From: Leptospira chreensis
GTDB taxonomy: Bacteria > Spirochaetota > Leptospiria > Leptospirales > Leptospiraceae
Direction: 5' to 3'
Assembly (NCBI RefSeq): GCF_016919165.1
Contig: NZ_JAFFPS010000065.1
Span: 1-49,438 of the forward strand
Length of the DNA stretch: 49,438 bases
The position numbers were made by a program, and so were the translations under genes. Every line of letters begins with the position of its first letter. Positions within the stretch are counted from its first letter, which is position 1. This document shows, piece after piece, positions 1 through 7,940 of the stretch. A model generated the notes under the pieces. It was not told the DNA's origin, did not search any database, and saw only the letters and a program-made list of their open reading frames with translations.

Positions 1-2
1 TC

Positions 3-1865
3 TGGCCATACTTGGCAAAATACAAATACAGACTTAGCTTCGGTGTTTTCTTGTCCATATTTGTTTCCATTTTTAATGGAGCTTCCCTCACGTCCCTCAT
101 TCCTATTTTTGATTCTCTTGGAACCGGCGAAAATTACAAGTTCCAAATTGCTCTGACAAAAAAAGACCAGGCTTTACTTTCCGATTATAAAAAACCCGAC
201 CAACTCGAAGGACTGAAATACTGGGAATGGCAATTCGCAAGTCTCAAACAAAATACAAACGAAGAGCTGGCGGATAAAAAACCCGACGACTTAGTATATT
301 TATTTTGCCTCATCATCCTTCCCATCTATTTTTTAAAACTCATTTGTCTTGCAGGCACTGTCTACTTTGTCAACTCAGCCGGCCTTCTTGCAGTCAGTGA
401 TCTCAGGCAGGCACTCTATAAAAAACTCCAGGTGTTACCGTTAAACGAGTTCTACCGCGAAAAGACTGGGGTTCTAATGAGCCGTGTGATTAACGATGTC
501 GACATTGTGGGGAAAGTTGTTTCTAACGATTTAAAAGATGCCATTAACGATTTTTTTTATATCGTAACTCATTTAATCATCTTACTTGTATTAAGTTGGA
601 AATTGTTTTTTCTATTATTCATTGTCATTCCCTTAATTGTGGGACCGGTGAGCACATTTGCCGATAGAATTCGGCGGACCACGAAAAACCAACAAGAACA
701 ATTGTCAGAATTGAATGGGGATCTCCAAGAAGTCATTTCTGGGATTCGTGTCATCCGAGCATTTTCCATGGAAGACAAAGAAGCCGATCGATTTTTCAAA
801 GTAAACCAAAACCTTTCTGATAAAACCTTTAAAACACATTTTTACCATCAAATTGGTCCCGCCTTAACAGAGTTATCTGGTTCTGTTGTCACCATGGTCT
901 TTTTGGGAATTGGCGCTTACTTATTAGAAGACGCTAGTTTTTCTAAAGGGATGTTCATTGCTTTCTTTTTAACTTTGATTTTTCTAATGCGTCCCTTAAA
1001 ACAAATGAGTATCCTTGTGAATTTGATCCAAGCATCTGTGATTGCGAGTGATCGAGTCTTTGAAATTTTAGGCAGAGATGTGGACATCAAAGAACCAAAA
1101 TCTCCAAACCCACTCGGCCAACTTTCAAAGGCCATTGAATACAAAAATGTATCTTACTTATACCCTAATACAGATTTATATGCACTTAAAAATATCAATC
1201 TAACATTACCCCTTGGCGGTACCATTGCGATCGTTGGATCTTCTGGTGCCGGTAAATCTACTTTAGTGGATCTATTACCAAGACTCATTGATCCCAGTGA
1301 AGGTGGTATTTTTTGGGACGATGTGAACGCTAAAGATTTGAGTTTGGATAATTTACGAAAACGAATCGGAGTAGTTTCTCAAAATATATTTCTCTTTAAT
1401 GGTTCGGTTCGAGAAAACATCGCTTTTGGTAAACCCGATGCCTCCGAAGAAGAAATCCGTCGTGCCGCCGAAGATGCATTTGCATCCGAATTCATTGAAG
1501 CCTTTGAAGAAGGTTATGATACGATTGTGGGCGAACGCGGTGTCATGTTGTCTGGTGGGCAAAGACAAAGAATTTCCATTGCACGGACACTGCTAGCAAA
1601 TCCAGAAGTATTGATTTTAGATGAAGCTACATCTGCTTTGGATACAGAATCGGAACGTCTCATCCAACAAGCGTTTGTTCGGTTGTATGAAAATAAAACT
1701 GTCATCATCATCGCTCACCGATTATCTACGGTAAAAATTGCCGATACAATTTATTATTTAGAAAATGGTGAGATTGTGGAAAGCGGAAGCCATACGGATC
1801 TACTCAAAAACCAAAACTCCAAATACAAACGACTGTATGATATGCAGTTTTCTAGTTCTACTTAA
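3..1865 (+). CDS. msbA: MsbA-like ABC exporter (5' end outside window)
   Basis: ABC exporter half-transporter with an N-terminal membrane domain fused to an ATPase, of the MsbA type that flips lipid A or other lipids across the inner membrane. The frame is open to the window edge (residues WPYLAKYKYR before the first in-frame TTG at 12), so the true start lies upstream. After the first membrane helix comes a long polar loop of about 60 residues, then the remaining helices. The nucleotide-binding domain has Walker A GSSGAGKST (about residue 409 from position 12), signature LSGGQ (about 513), Walker B VLILDEATSAL and H-loop IAHRLST, so the ATPase looks intact. The ABC exporter assignment is firm; the lipid substrate is inferred from overall similarity, and a multidrug exporter is the alternative. 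The next gene converges 14 bases downstream. Confidence 0.85.
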   Translation, partial: WPYLAKYKYRLSFGVFLSIFVSIFNGASLTSLIPIFDSLGTGENYKFQIALTKKDQALLSDYKKPDQLEGLKYWEWQFASLKQNTNEELADKKPDDLVYLFCLIILPIYFLKLICLAGTVYFVNSAGLLAVSDLRQALYKKLQVLPLNEFYREKTGVLMSRVINDVDIVGKVVSNDLKDAINDFFYIVTHLIILLVLSWKLFFLLFIVIPLIVGPVSTFADRIRRTTKNQQEQLSELNGDLQEVISGIRVIRAFSMEDKEADRFFKVNQNLSDKTFKTHFYHQIGPALTELSGSVVTMVFLGIGAYLLEDASFSKGMFIAFFLTLIFLMRPLKQMSILVNLIQASVIASDRVFEILGRDVDIKEPKSPNPLGQLSKAIEYKNVSYLYPNTDLYALKNINLTLPLGGTIAIVGSSGAGKSTLVDLLPRLIDPSEGGIFWDDVNAKDLSLDNLRKRIGVVSQNIFLFNGSVRENIAFGKPDASEEEIRRAAEDAFASEFIEAFEEGYDTIVGERGVMLSGGQRQRISIARTLLANPEVLILDEATSALDTESERLIQQAFVRLYENKTVIIIAHRLSTVKIADTIYYLENGEIVESGSHTDLLKNQNSKYKRLYDMQFSSST

Positions 1866-1879
1866 TCAAAGATAAAAAC

Positions 1880-2299
1880 TTAAGCGAGTCGACCGGTTCC
1901 GCAGTTAGGGCAAAATTTTGCATTGGGAACGGCAACAAACGAACCACAGTTAGCACAGGTCCAATTTTCATTGATTTTTGGGGATTGTAAAATCGTAGCG
2001 TTGGCAACACTTGCCTTCTTATCTTTTAATTCAATTTCAACAGAGTCCAAAGCTTCAATATAAGGAAGGGATTGGGTTTGGAATTCTTCTTCTGTTAGTT
2101 TCCCTGAATCAAAATCAGACCGAATGTCTTTTAATGAATCGAGTAGATTTCTTTTTTTCTCAGTAATGGGTTTGAGATGGGCATCCTCTTCCTTACCAAA
2201 AGGTGATTCATCCAGGCGGAACTTGTAATGAAACAACACAAAAGGTGCGATGAGAATGATTCCAAAAACCAGACAATACAGATATAAGAGAAAATCCAT
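1880..2299 (-). CDS. Membrane-anchored zinc-ribbon protein
   Basis: 139-residue protein of unknown function. Residues 1-25 form one hydrophobic helix. A charged segment follows (about 30-100) with a SHOCT-like stretch (LKDIRSDFDSGKLTEEEF), then a C-terminal zinc ribbon made of two CxxC knuckles, CANC and CPNC. The ribbon probably binds one zinc ion on the cytoplasmic side; this is inferred from the spacing. Similar short proteins with one TM and a zinc ribbon occur in many bacteria without a known job. It converges with the ABC exporter and is divergent from the CoA-transferase gene. The start ATG is the only one before the hydrophobic helix. Confidence 0.75.
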   Translation of the reverse strand: MDFLLYLYCLVFGIILIAPFVLFHYKFRLDESPFGKEEDAHLKPITEKKRNLLDSLKDIRSDFDSGKLTEEEFQTQSLPYIEALDSVEIELKDKKASVANATILQSPKINENWTCANCGSFVAVPNAKFCPNCGTGRLA

Positions 2300-2370
2300 A
2301 CGTTCAGAATTTGGACTTTTTATTTTTACGCAATCTCTTTATCTTTGGTCAAAGAAGAGAATTTGCATTT

Positions 2371-3873
2371 ATGGCCGTGACTAACTCATTAATTGAACAA
2401 AAAATAAAAACAGCAGAAGAAGTGGCGGCACTATTGCCTAGGAATGTAACTCTCGGATGTTCCGGATTTACGCCTGCTGGATACCCAAAACTCATTCCTG
2501 TAGCCTTTGCCAAACGAATCGAAGAAGAAAAAAAGTTAGGAGAAGAATTTTCTATCAATCTATACGCGGGTGCATCGACAGGCGATGAGTTGGATGGAGT
2601 TCTTGCAAAAACAGGAGCTTTAAAATTAAGAATTCCTTACCAATCCAATTCTCACCTTCGTAATCTCATCAACCAAGGAGAAACGGATTTCATCGATATG
2701 CATTTATCTCATGTAGTCAAATACATTGAACATGGGATATTACCGAAAATTGACGCCGCTATCGTGGAAGCAATTGATGTTACCACCGATGGGAAAATTT
2801 ATCTCTCTACTTCTTCTGGTATGAGTGCCACTTACATTCGTAATGCAGAATCCATCTTTATCGAGTTAACGGATACCCATCCTTTAGAGTTAAAAGGATA
2901 CCATGATATTTATCTTCCCAACCATCATGAAAAAGGTCTTCCTATTAATATCATCACACCTAGTGATAGAATAGGCCTTCCATACATCCAAGTTTCTCCT
3001 GACAAAATCAAAGGCATTGTTCGTTCTAGCACCCCAGATGCAGCTACTGTTTTCAAAACTCCCGATGAAGATTGCCAAAACATTGCAGCTCATGTTTTAT
3101 CTTTTATCCAACATGAAATTAAATTGGGGAGGATTCCCAAAGAATACCTTCCGTTTCAAAATGGAGTTGGTAATATTGCCAATGCTGTGCTTGCGAGTAT
3201 GGCAAAAGATCCGAATTTCCATTCCATCCAAATGTATACAGAAGTGGTGCAGGATTCTGTATTCGATTTGATTGATGCCGGAAAACTAGAAATTGCTTCT
3301 ACATCGGCTTTGACATTTTCGGAAAAAGGACTGAAACGATTCCATGAGAATATTGCTGAATGGAAATCTAAGTTTGTCATTCGACCACAAGAAATTTCAA
3401 ACCATCCTGAAGTGATTCGTCGTATGGGACTCATTGCTATGAATACAGCCATTGAAGTTGATATTTATGGGAATGTAAATTCCACTCATGTGATGGGAAC
3501 CTCCATGATGAATGGAATTGGTGGTTCTGGGGATTTTACAAGAAACTCACATCTTTCTATTTTTATGACTCCTTCTCTTGCGAAAGAGGGGAATATTTCT
3601 GCTGTGGTTCCCATGGTTTCTCATACAGATCACAATGAACATTCTACTATGATTTTTGTTACCGAACAAGGGTTAGCTGATCTTAGGGGATGTCCTCCCA
3701 AAAAAAGAGCAGAACTCATCATCAACAATTGCGCCCATCCTATTTACCGAGATAAACTTCGAGAGTATTATGAAAATGCTCTACGTGTTTCAAAAGGCAA
3801 ACACACCCCGCATGATTTGGAAAAAGCACTATCATGGCATATCCAATTTTTGAAAACAGGAAGTATGAAGTGA
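2371..3873 (+). CDS. Acetyl-CoA hydrolase / succinyl-CoA:acetate CoA-transferase family
   Basis: 500-residue class I CoA-transferase of the Ach1/Cat1/AarC family, which moves CoA between acyl-CoA and a carboxylate such as acetate or succinate in the cytoplasm. The catalytic glutamate is recognisable at residue 291 in MYTEVVQD, close to position 294 in AarC. The C-terminal half carries the family blocks GGSGDFTRNS, HTDHNEHS and VTEQGLADLRG. The ATG at 2371 was chosen because AAGAAGAG precedes it at good spacing; a frame extends upstream to 2311 but would add 20 unrelated hydrophobic residues. It overlaps the next gene by four bases (GTGA), indicating translational coupling. The substrate pair cannot be read from sequence. 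Confidence 0.88.
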   Translation: MAVTNSLIEQKIKTAEEVAALLPRNVTLGCSGFTPAGYPKLIPVAFAKRIEEEKKLGEEFSINLYAGASTGDELDGVLAKTGALKLRIPYQSNSHLRNLINQGETDFIDMHLSHVVKYIEHGILPKIDAAIVEAIDVTTDGKIYLSTSSGMSATYIRNAESIFIELTDTHPLELKGYHDIYLPNHHEKGLPINIITPSDRIGLPYIQVSPDKIKGIVRSSTPDAATVFKTPDEDCQNIAAHVLSFIQHEIKLGRIPKEYLPFQNGVGNIANAVLASMAKDPNFHSIQMYTEVVQDSVFDLIDAGKLEIASTSALTFSEKGLKRFHENIAEWKSKFVIRPQEISNHPEVIRRMGLIAMNTAIEVDIYGNVNSTHVMGTSMMNGIGGSGDFTRNSHLSIFMTPSLAKEGNISAVVPMVSHTDHNEHSTMIFVTEQGLADLRGCPPKKRAELIINNCAHPIYRDKLREYYENALRVSKGKHTPHDLEKALSWHIQFLKTGSMK

Positions 3874-5123
3874 TTGCCATTATCGGATCTGGAATTACGG
3901 GACTAACTGCTGCCTGGTTGATTCGGAAATTTAAAGAGGTAACTCTTTTTGAAAAACATCCTGAAATTGGAATGGCTGCCTTTGGCGCCAAACAAATGAT
4001 TGATGGAGTGGAAGTGGAATTTGATATTCCTTTTCGAACCATCAAAAGAGATTATTATCCCACACTTTTTCAAGTATATGATAAAGCGGGAATCCAAACC
4101 AGGGCTGTTGATTATTCTTTTCGCGTGGAATCCAAAGAAGAGGCGATTTTTGGATTTCGGTCTCATCAATTTCTTGGAATTCCGTTTGGTGTTCCCACAA
4201 TGGATTCCTTTGGATCCTTAAAAGGGATCCAAATTTTTTCTGACCTATTGAAGTTTTATGCGAATGCAAAAGAGGATTGGAAAAAAGAAGATCCAACCAT
4301 TTCAATTTTAGATTTCCTAATCAAATACAAATATTCCAAAGAGTTTATTTATGAGTTTTTACTCCCCACCTTTGCTTTGGTAAACACTTGTAAGACGGAA
4401 ACAGTAGGTGCTTATCCTGCGGAAACCATTATTGGTTATCATTCCAGAGGATATTCTTATACTCCACAAGAAACGGCAAAATTTGGTACAAGAGACGTTG
4501 TCAATCGTCTCACTGCTGATTTACAAAACCTTACCTTAAATGCGGGCATCCAAAAGATTTATAAAAAATCAGGAAAAACCATCATCCAATTTGTAAATGA
4601 AGAAAGAGAATTTGAACATGTCATTCTTTCCACACAAGCAAACCAGGCGAGGGATCTCCTTGGCGATGGATTTGAATTGGAAAAAGAAATTTTAAACGAG
4701 TTTCGTTATGAATCGAGCGATGTTGTTTTGCATACAGACGATTCTTATTTTTCCAATGCTTCTTTATCTTTAGTTTTTAAAATTAGAGATGGATATGACA
4801 AACCTGAAGTAACTTTGGATTTAGGAAGGATCATTCCGGAACTGAAAGGAAAAAAAATCTTTCAAACATGGAACCCTCACAAACTCCCTAAAGAAACAGA
4901 TACCTTAAAGGTAGCAAAATTTGAAAGGCCGGTGATGGATGAAAAAACAGCTAAGGCCATCCAAAGAATTGTTACCCTTCATAACAAACCCAATTGTAAT
5001 CTTTGGTTGTGTGGGTCTTATTCTTTGTATGGGATTCCTCTTTTGGAAGCCGGCGCTAAATCTGCCTTACTCGTGGCCTCTAGACTACTGGGACGAAGTA
5101 TGGATGATTTGATTCAAAGTTAA
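3870..5123 (+). CDS. FAD/NAD(P)-dependent oxidoreductase, amine-oxidase-like fold
   Basis: Flavoprotein of about 417 residues. The N-terminus IAIIGSGITGLTAAW is a GxGxxG dinucleotide-binding fold, followed by the acidic end of the second strand (TLFEKH). The following region (VEFDIPFRTIKRDYYPTLF) resembles COG2907-type predicted NAD/FAD-binding proteins. A C-terminal LCGSYSLYGIPLLEAGAKSA block is typical of the FAD-contacting end. I prefer GTG 3870, which overlaps the TGA of the CoA-transferase and has AGGAAG six bases upstream; an ATG at 3834 would add 12 residues before the nucleotide-binding strand. COG2907-like genes are often found near fatty-acid-modifying methyltransferases, and a methyltransferase gene converges immediately downstream. 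The substrate is unknown. Confidence 0.78.
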   Translation: MIAIIGSGITGLTAAWLIRKFKEVTLFEKHPEIGMAAFGAKQMIDGVEVEFDIPFRTIKRDYYPTLFQVYDKAGIQTRAVDYSFRVESKEEAIFGFRSHQFLGIPFGVPTMDSFGSLKGIQIFSDLLKFYANAKEDWKKEDPTISILDFLIKYKYSKEFIYEFLLPTFALVNTCKTETVGAYPAETIIGYHSRGYSYTPQETAKFGTRDVVNRLTADLQNLTLNAGIQKIYKKSGKTIIQFVNEEREFEHVILSTQANQARDLLGDGFELEKEILNEFRYESSDVVLHTDDSYFSNASLSLVFKIRDGYDKPEVTLDLGRIIPELKGKKIFQTWNPHKLPKETDTLKVAKFERPVMDEKTAKAIQRIVTLHNKPNCNLWLCGSYSLYGIPLLEAGAKSALLVASRLLGRSMDDLIQS

Positions 5124-5133
5124 ATACCCGTTT

Positions 5134-5889
5134 TTATTTTTCAAAAACATAATAATGATAAGTCAAACCCAGATGTTTGACAAACCAATCTAAAATTTTT
5201 CCAAAAGTTTTTAATGAGGTCGGTAGATTTTTCGAATAGTTGATAAACCCAACAAGGACAAAACTTGTCCAATCTATCTGTTTGATTTGTTTGAACCCAA
5301 TGGATTCTAATTCGGAGATCGTTTCTTCAACGAGTTTTAGATTTCCTTTGGGTATGAGAAACGGAAGATACATCCACCAAAAATTTTTCCATTTTGAATC
5401 TGTAATTTGAAAATGAGTGAATACTAGTCTACCTCCTGTGTTTAACACTCGGTAACTTTCTTTGTAAAATGCAAAGAGGTTTTGGAAATGGTAAGAGGCA
5501 TCTAAAGAAAATACATAGTCAAAGCTTGAGTCGGGTAAGGATTCCATCACTTCCCAACTTCCTTTGAGAAAAGGATCAATTGTTGTATGAGTAGATACAA
5601 ACAATTGTTCTGCAAAATCTGATTGTTCTCCAGGAAGGTTGATGGCAGAAAGAAGAGTTGGATGGTAGTTTTCTTTCCAATACAATAAACTACCACCAAG
5701 GCCGGAACCTACTTCGAGAATCTTGGATTTTTGCCTTAATTGGCAACTCTTGGCAAATTCCGATACAAATCGGATCCCCGCTGTATCATAAGAACTCTCT
5801 CTATCCCAGTATCCAAAATTGGAAACATAGTAGGGTGGTGTTTGCGGGAGAAGGAAGGCGGGAGATTGGGAAAAGGGAAAAGGAGTCAT
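5134..5889 (-). CDS. Class I SAM-dependent methyltransferase
   Basis: 251-residue cytoplasmic methyltransferase. Motif I is ILEVGSGLGGSLLYW at about residues 58-72, and the acidic and post-motif blocks include YVFSLDASYHF and a RVLNTGGRLVF strand typical of the Rossmann-like methyltransferase core. The C-terminal 60 residues are hydrophobic and basic, possibly for membrane-proximal substrate binding. The acceptor is unknown; small molecules, lipids or quinone-type substrates are all possible. It converges with the FAD oxidoreductase with a 10-base gap and is divergent from the CsoR-like repressor, sharing a 41-base intergenic region that contains an operator-like dyad, so it may share that regulation. 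Confidence 0.8.
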   Translation of the reverse strand: MTPFPFSQSPAFLLPQTPPYYVSNFGYWDRESSYDTAGIRFVSEFAKSCQLRQKSKILEVGSGLGGSLLYWKENYHPTLLSAINLPGEQSDFAEQLFVSTHTTIDPFLKGSWEVMESLPDSSFDYVFSLDASYHFQNLFAFYKESYRVLNTGGRLVFTHFQITDSKWKNFWWMYLPFLIPKGNLKLVEETISELESIGFKQIKQIDWTSFVLVGFINYSKNLPTSLKTFGKILDWFVKHLGLTYHYYVFEK

Positions 5890-5909
5890 TTTTTACTTGA
5901 TGGATTCTT

Positions 5910-5925
5910 ATACCCTGCCGGGTAT
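5910..5925. promoter_or_regulatory. Operator-like dyad ATACCC-N4-GGGTAT
   Basis: Perfect inverted repeat with 6-base arms and a 4-base spacer, ending five bases before the ATG of the CsoR-like gene. DUF156 (CsoR/CstR/FrmR) repressors bind TACCC...GGGTA-type sites, so autoregulation is the natural reading. It also lies 21 bases upstream of the divergent methyltransferase start. Binding is inferred. Confidence 0.6.
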
Positions 5926-5930
5926 GTAGT

Positions 5931-6197
5931 ATGAGTCTTTCGGAAAACCAAACCAAACTGATCCACCGTATCAATCGAATCCAGGGACAGCTGGAAGCAA
6001 TCAAGAATACGATTACAAAAGAAGAAAAAGACTGCGAGAAGGCAATTCTTCTCTTAAAAGCAGCTCACCAAGCCATGAAAAAATTTGGCGAAGCCTACAT
6101 TCATGAGTATATGGACAATTGTTTTAAAGAAAAGAAATCTACCCAAAACATCGAAGCCGATGTAAAAAAAGCCATTACCGCTGCATTCTCTCTCTAA
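5931..6197 (+). CDS. CsoR/CstR-family (DUF156) transcriptional repressor
   Basis: 88-residue all-helical repressor of the DUF156 family. The family hallmark RINRIQGQLEAI is at residues 13-24. The two family cysteines are Cys35 and Cys64, 29 residues apart as in CsoR and CstR. In copper-sensing CsoR a histidine ligand sits four residues before the second cysteine; here that position is Tyr60. With the Cys pair kept and this ligand lost, the protein resembles CstR, the persulfide sensor that forms di- or trisulfide links between these cysteines, more than a Cu(I) sensor, although His58 is nearby. The downstream DUF2892 gene also points to sulfur. No convincing Shine-Dalgarno precedes the ATG; the operator dyad occupies that place. 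Confidence 0.85.
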   Translation: MSLSENQTKLIHRINRIQGQLEAIKNTITKEEKDCEKAILLLKAAHQAMKKFGEAYIHEYMDNCFKEKKSTQNIEADVKKAITAAFSL

Positions 6198-6237
6198 ACT
6201 TACAAATCCCCTTTTTTAAAAAGCCATAAAATGATTG

Positions 6238-6265
6238 CCACATATACCCCCACAGGTATATGTGG
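6238..6265. promoter_or_regulatory. Operator-like inverted repeat CCACATATACC-N6-GGTATATGTGG
   Basis: Perfect inverted repeat with 11-base arms around CCCACA, centred about 47 bases upstream of the DUF2892 start. Its core ATACC...GGTAT resembles the dyad before the repressor gene. It is the longest of the three dyads in this cluster. Repression of the efflux genes from here is inferred. Confidence 0.6.
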
Positions 6266-6277
6266 TTTTGTAGTCTA

Positions 6278-6294
6278 TATACTATAGGGGGTAT
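6278..6294 (+). promoter_or_regulatory. Operator/promoter element ATAC-TATAGGGG-GTAT
   Basis: ATAC(6279)-N8-GTAT(6294) with an internal G-tract, the classic layout of CsoR-family operators. It contains TATACT (6278-6283), a good -10 hexamer, and its G-tract doubles as the ribosome binding site for the ATG at 6299. Occupancy would block both the promoter and the start region. Confidence 0.55.
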
Positions 6295-6298
6295 GGTA

Positions 6299-6523
6299 AT
6301 GTTTCTGGCTTCAACAAAAACCTGGTATTTGGAACGAGTGGTTTATTTCGTAGCTGGCCTATTTAGTTTAGTCGGAGTTTCACTTGGGACCTTTGTTTCA
6401 CCTTGGTGGTATCTTTTGAACTTACTTGTGGGTGTGAACTTGGTTGTTTTTGCAACCATAGGTTTTTGTCCTATGGCAATTCTTTTGAATAAATTTGGTT
6501 TTGAACCCAAGGTTAAGGATTAA
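6299..6523 (+). CDS. DUF2892 (YgaP-type) small membrane protein
   Basis: 74-residue inner-membrane protein with two hydrophobic helices (about 10-30 and 36-56) ending in the DUF2892 signature GFCPMAILLNKFG. DUF2892 is the membrane part of YgaP, where it is fused to a rhodanese domain, and it occurs widely beside sulfur-handling genes; no rhodanese is present here. Its cysteine in GFCP could take part in sulfur transfer. The ATG at 6299 is chosen because GGGGG lies seven bases upstream; the longer frame from 6260 would start inside the large inverted repeat. It is first in a likely operon with the TolC and RND genes, four bases from the TolC start. Confidence 0.8.
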   Translation: MFLASTKTWYLERVVYFVAGLFSLVGVSLGTFVSPWWYLLNLLVGVNLVVFATIGFCPMAILLNKFGFEPKVKD

Positions 6524-6527
6524 GAAT

Positions 6528-7940
6528 ATGAAACGACTCATTAGCATTCTGCTTTTGGTCGGTCCGATGGTCCTCTTTGCAGAGGCCGTCGGATTTGATA
6601 ACTTATGGAAACAAATCGAAGAAAATTCATCCGCTAGAAAATCCAAATATTTAGAATGGAAAGCAGGCGAAATTGCAAAAGATCGTTCCAACAAACATTG
6701 GTTACCTAGAGTTTACACAGACTTAAGAACTTTTCAAACGAATGATCCCACTCTTAATTTTATGGGTAAACTAAGCCAAAGAAGTGCCACTGATTCTGAT
6801 TTTTCTACCGCATCCACAAGATACCGGCCTGGAAACTTTTTAGATTCGAATAACCAACCTTACTCCACGTTGAACTCGGACACAATGAATCTATTTGCAA
6901 AAGATACACTCAACAATCCTGGAAGTCATACCTATTCTCGTGGAACTCTTGGTATGGATTTACCACTTTTTGAAGGTGGTTCAGGAAAGGCACTTGCGGC
7001 AATGAGTGAAAAAAGATCCGTGGGTTTGAAGTTTGAATGGCTTGCTGTTCGTGATAGAGAATTTGCACAATCAGGATTTTATTATAGAGCCATCCAAACA
7101 TTGAACGAATACAAACGTAGGTTGGAACAAATTAGAAAAATTGAATCTAAATTTCAATCCAACTACTTGTTAAGAAACAAAGGAAATCCAGTAGGTTATG
7201 CTGGTTATTTGGCATTAAAATCCATTAAAAATCAAATCGCAGTCCTAGAAAATCAATCGGATTTGCAAGTCAGTGATTACAAAGAAACTTTATATGTTCT
7301 ATCAGACATCCCTCCTTCTGATTTAGAAGTGATCGAATCCGATTTGAATCTCTTTTTAGATACTCATTTCAAACGGCCTACGGTTTATGAAAGATCGAAT
7401 CAAATGAATGCCCAAATCAAATATGCCGAAGGGGAAAAACTCAAAACAGATTTGGAAATGGCTAAGTTTTTACCAAAGGTAGGAGCATATTCCGAAGCTT
7501 ACGGGTATCAGGGGAGCCGCAACACAGCGAATGCCTACCAAGCGGGTGTGTATTTACAAATGAATCTTTATAATCCTAGAGACATGGGAGTTGTGGAAGA
7601 ATCCAAACTCAATGCCGAAGCTGCATTAAAAAAAATACAAGAGAAAACAAAAGAAGAAGAAGCACATGTTAAATCTCTTTTTCAAAAAGAAATTTCTCTT
7701 ACGGAAAGTTTGGAGTTAGTAAAAGAAACTGTAAAATACCAAGACGAACAAATTTTAAATATGCAAAGGCTTTTCCAAGGTGGTGCGATCAACGCCATCC
7801 AATTTGCAGAAACGCTCAATCGATCTATAGAACTCTCTCGTGTGTTGATGGAAACAGAAATTGCTCTTTTACAAGTCAGAACAGAAACATCGTTATTTTC
7901 AAATAAGGAAGAATCAAATGAATCCATTGGAAGAAATTAG
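6528..7940 (+). CDS. TolC-family outer-membrane efflux channel
   Basis: 471-residue outer-membrane channel component. It has an N-terminal signal peptide (KRLISILLLVGPMVLFAEA) and the two-fold repeated, long coiled-coil helices of the TolC/OEP family: residues about 180-270 and 370-460 are helical and heptad-like, separated by segments such as GTLGMDLPLFEGG and AGVYLQMNLYNP that match the beta-barrel strands at equivalent places in each half. The ATG at 6528 has AAGGAT upstream and lies four bases after the DUF2892 stop. The 3' end overlaps the RND gene by 23 bases, so the two are co-translated. Partner and substrate are inferred from this neighbourhood. Confidence 0.85.
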   Translation: MKRLISILLLVGPMVLFAEAVGFDNLWKQIEENSSARKSKYLEWKAGEIAKDRSNKHWLPRVYTDLRTFQTNDPTLNFMGKLSQRSATDSDFSTASTRYRPGNFLDSNNQPYSTLNSDTMNLFAKDTLNNPGSHTYSRGTLGMDLPLFEGGSGKALAAMSEKRSVGLKFEWLAVRDREFAQSGFYYRAIQTLNEYKRRLEQIRKIESKFQSNYLLRNKGNPVGYAGYLALKSIKNQIAVLENQSDLQVSDYKETLYVLSDIPPSDLEVIESDLNLFLDTHFKRPTVYERSNQMNAQIKYAEGEKLKTDLEMAKFLPKVGAYSEAYGYQGSRNTANAYQAGVYLQMNLYNPRDMGVVEESKLNAEAALKKIQEKTKEEEAHVKSLFQKEISLTESLELVKETVKYQDEQILNMQRLFQGGAINAIQFAETLNRSIELSRVLMETEIALLQVRTETSLFSNKEESNESIGRN

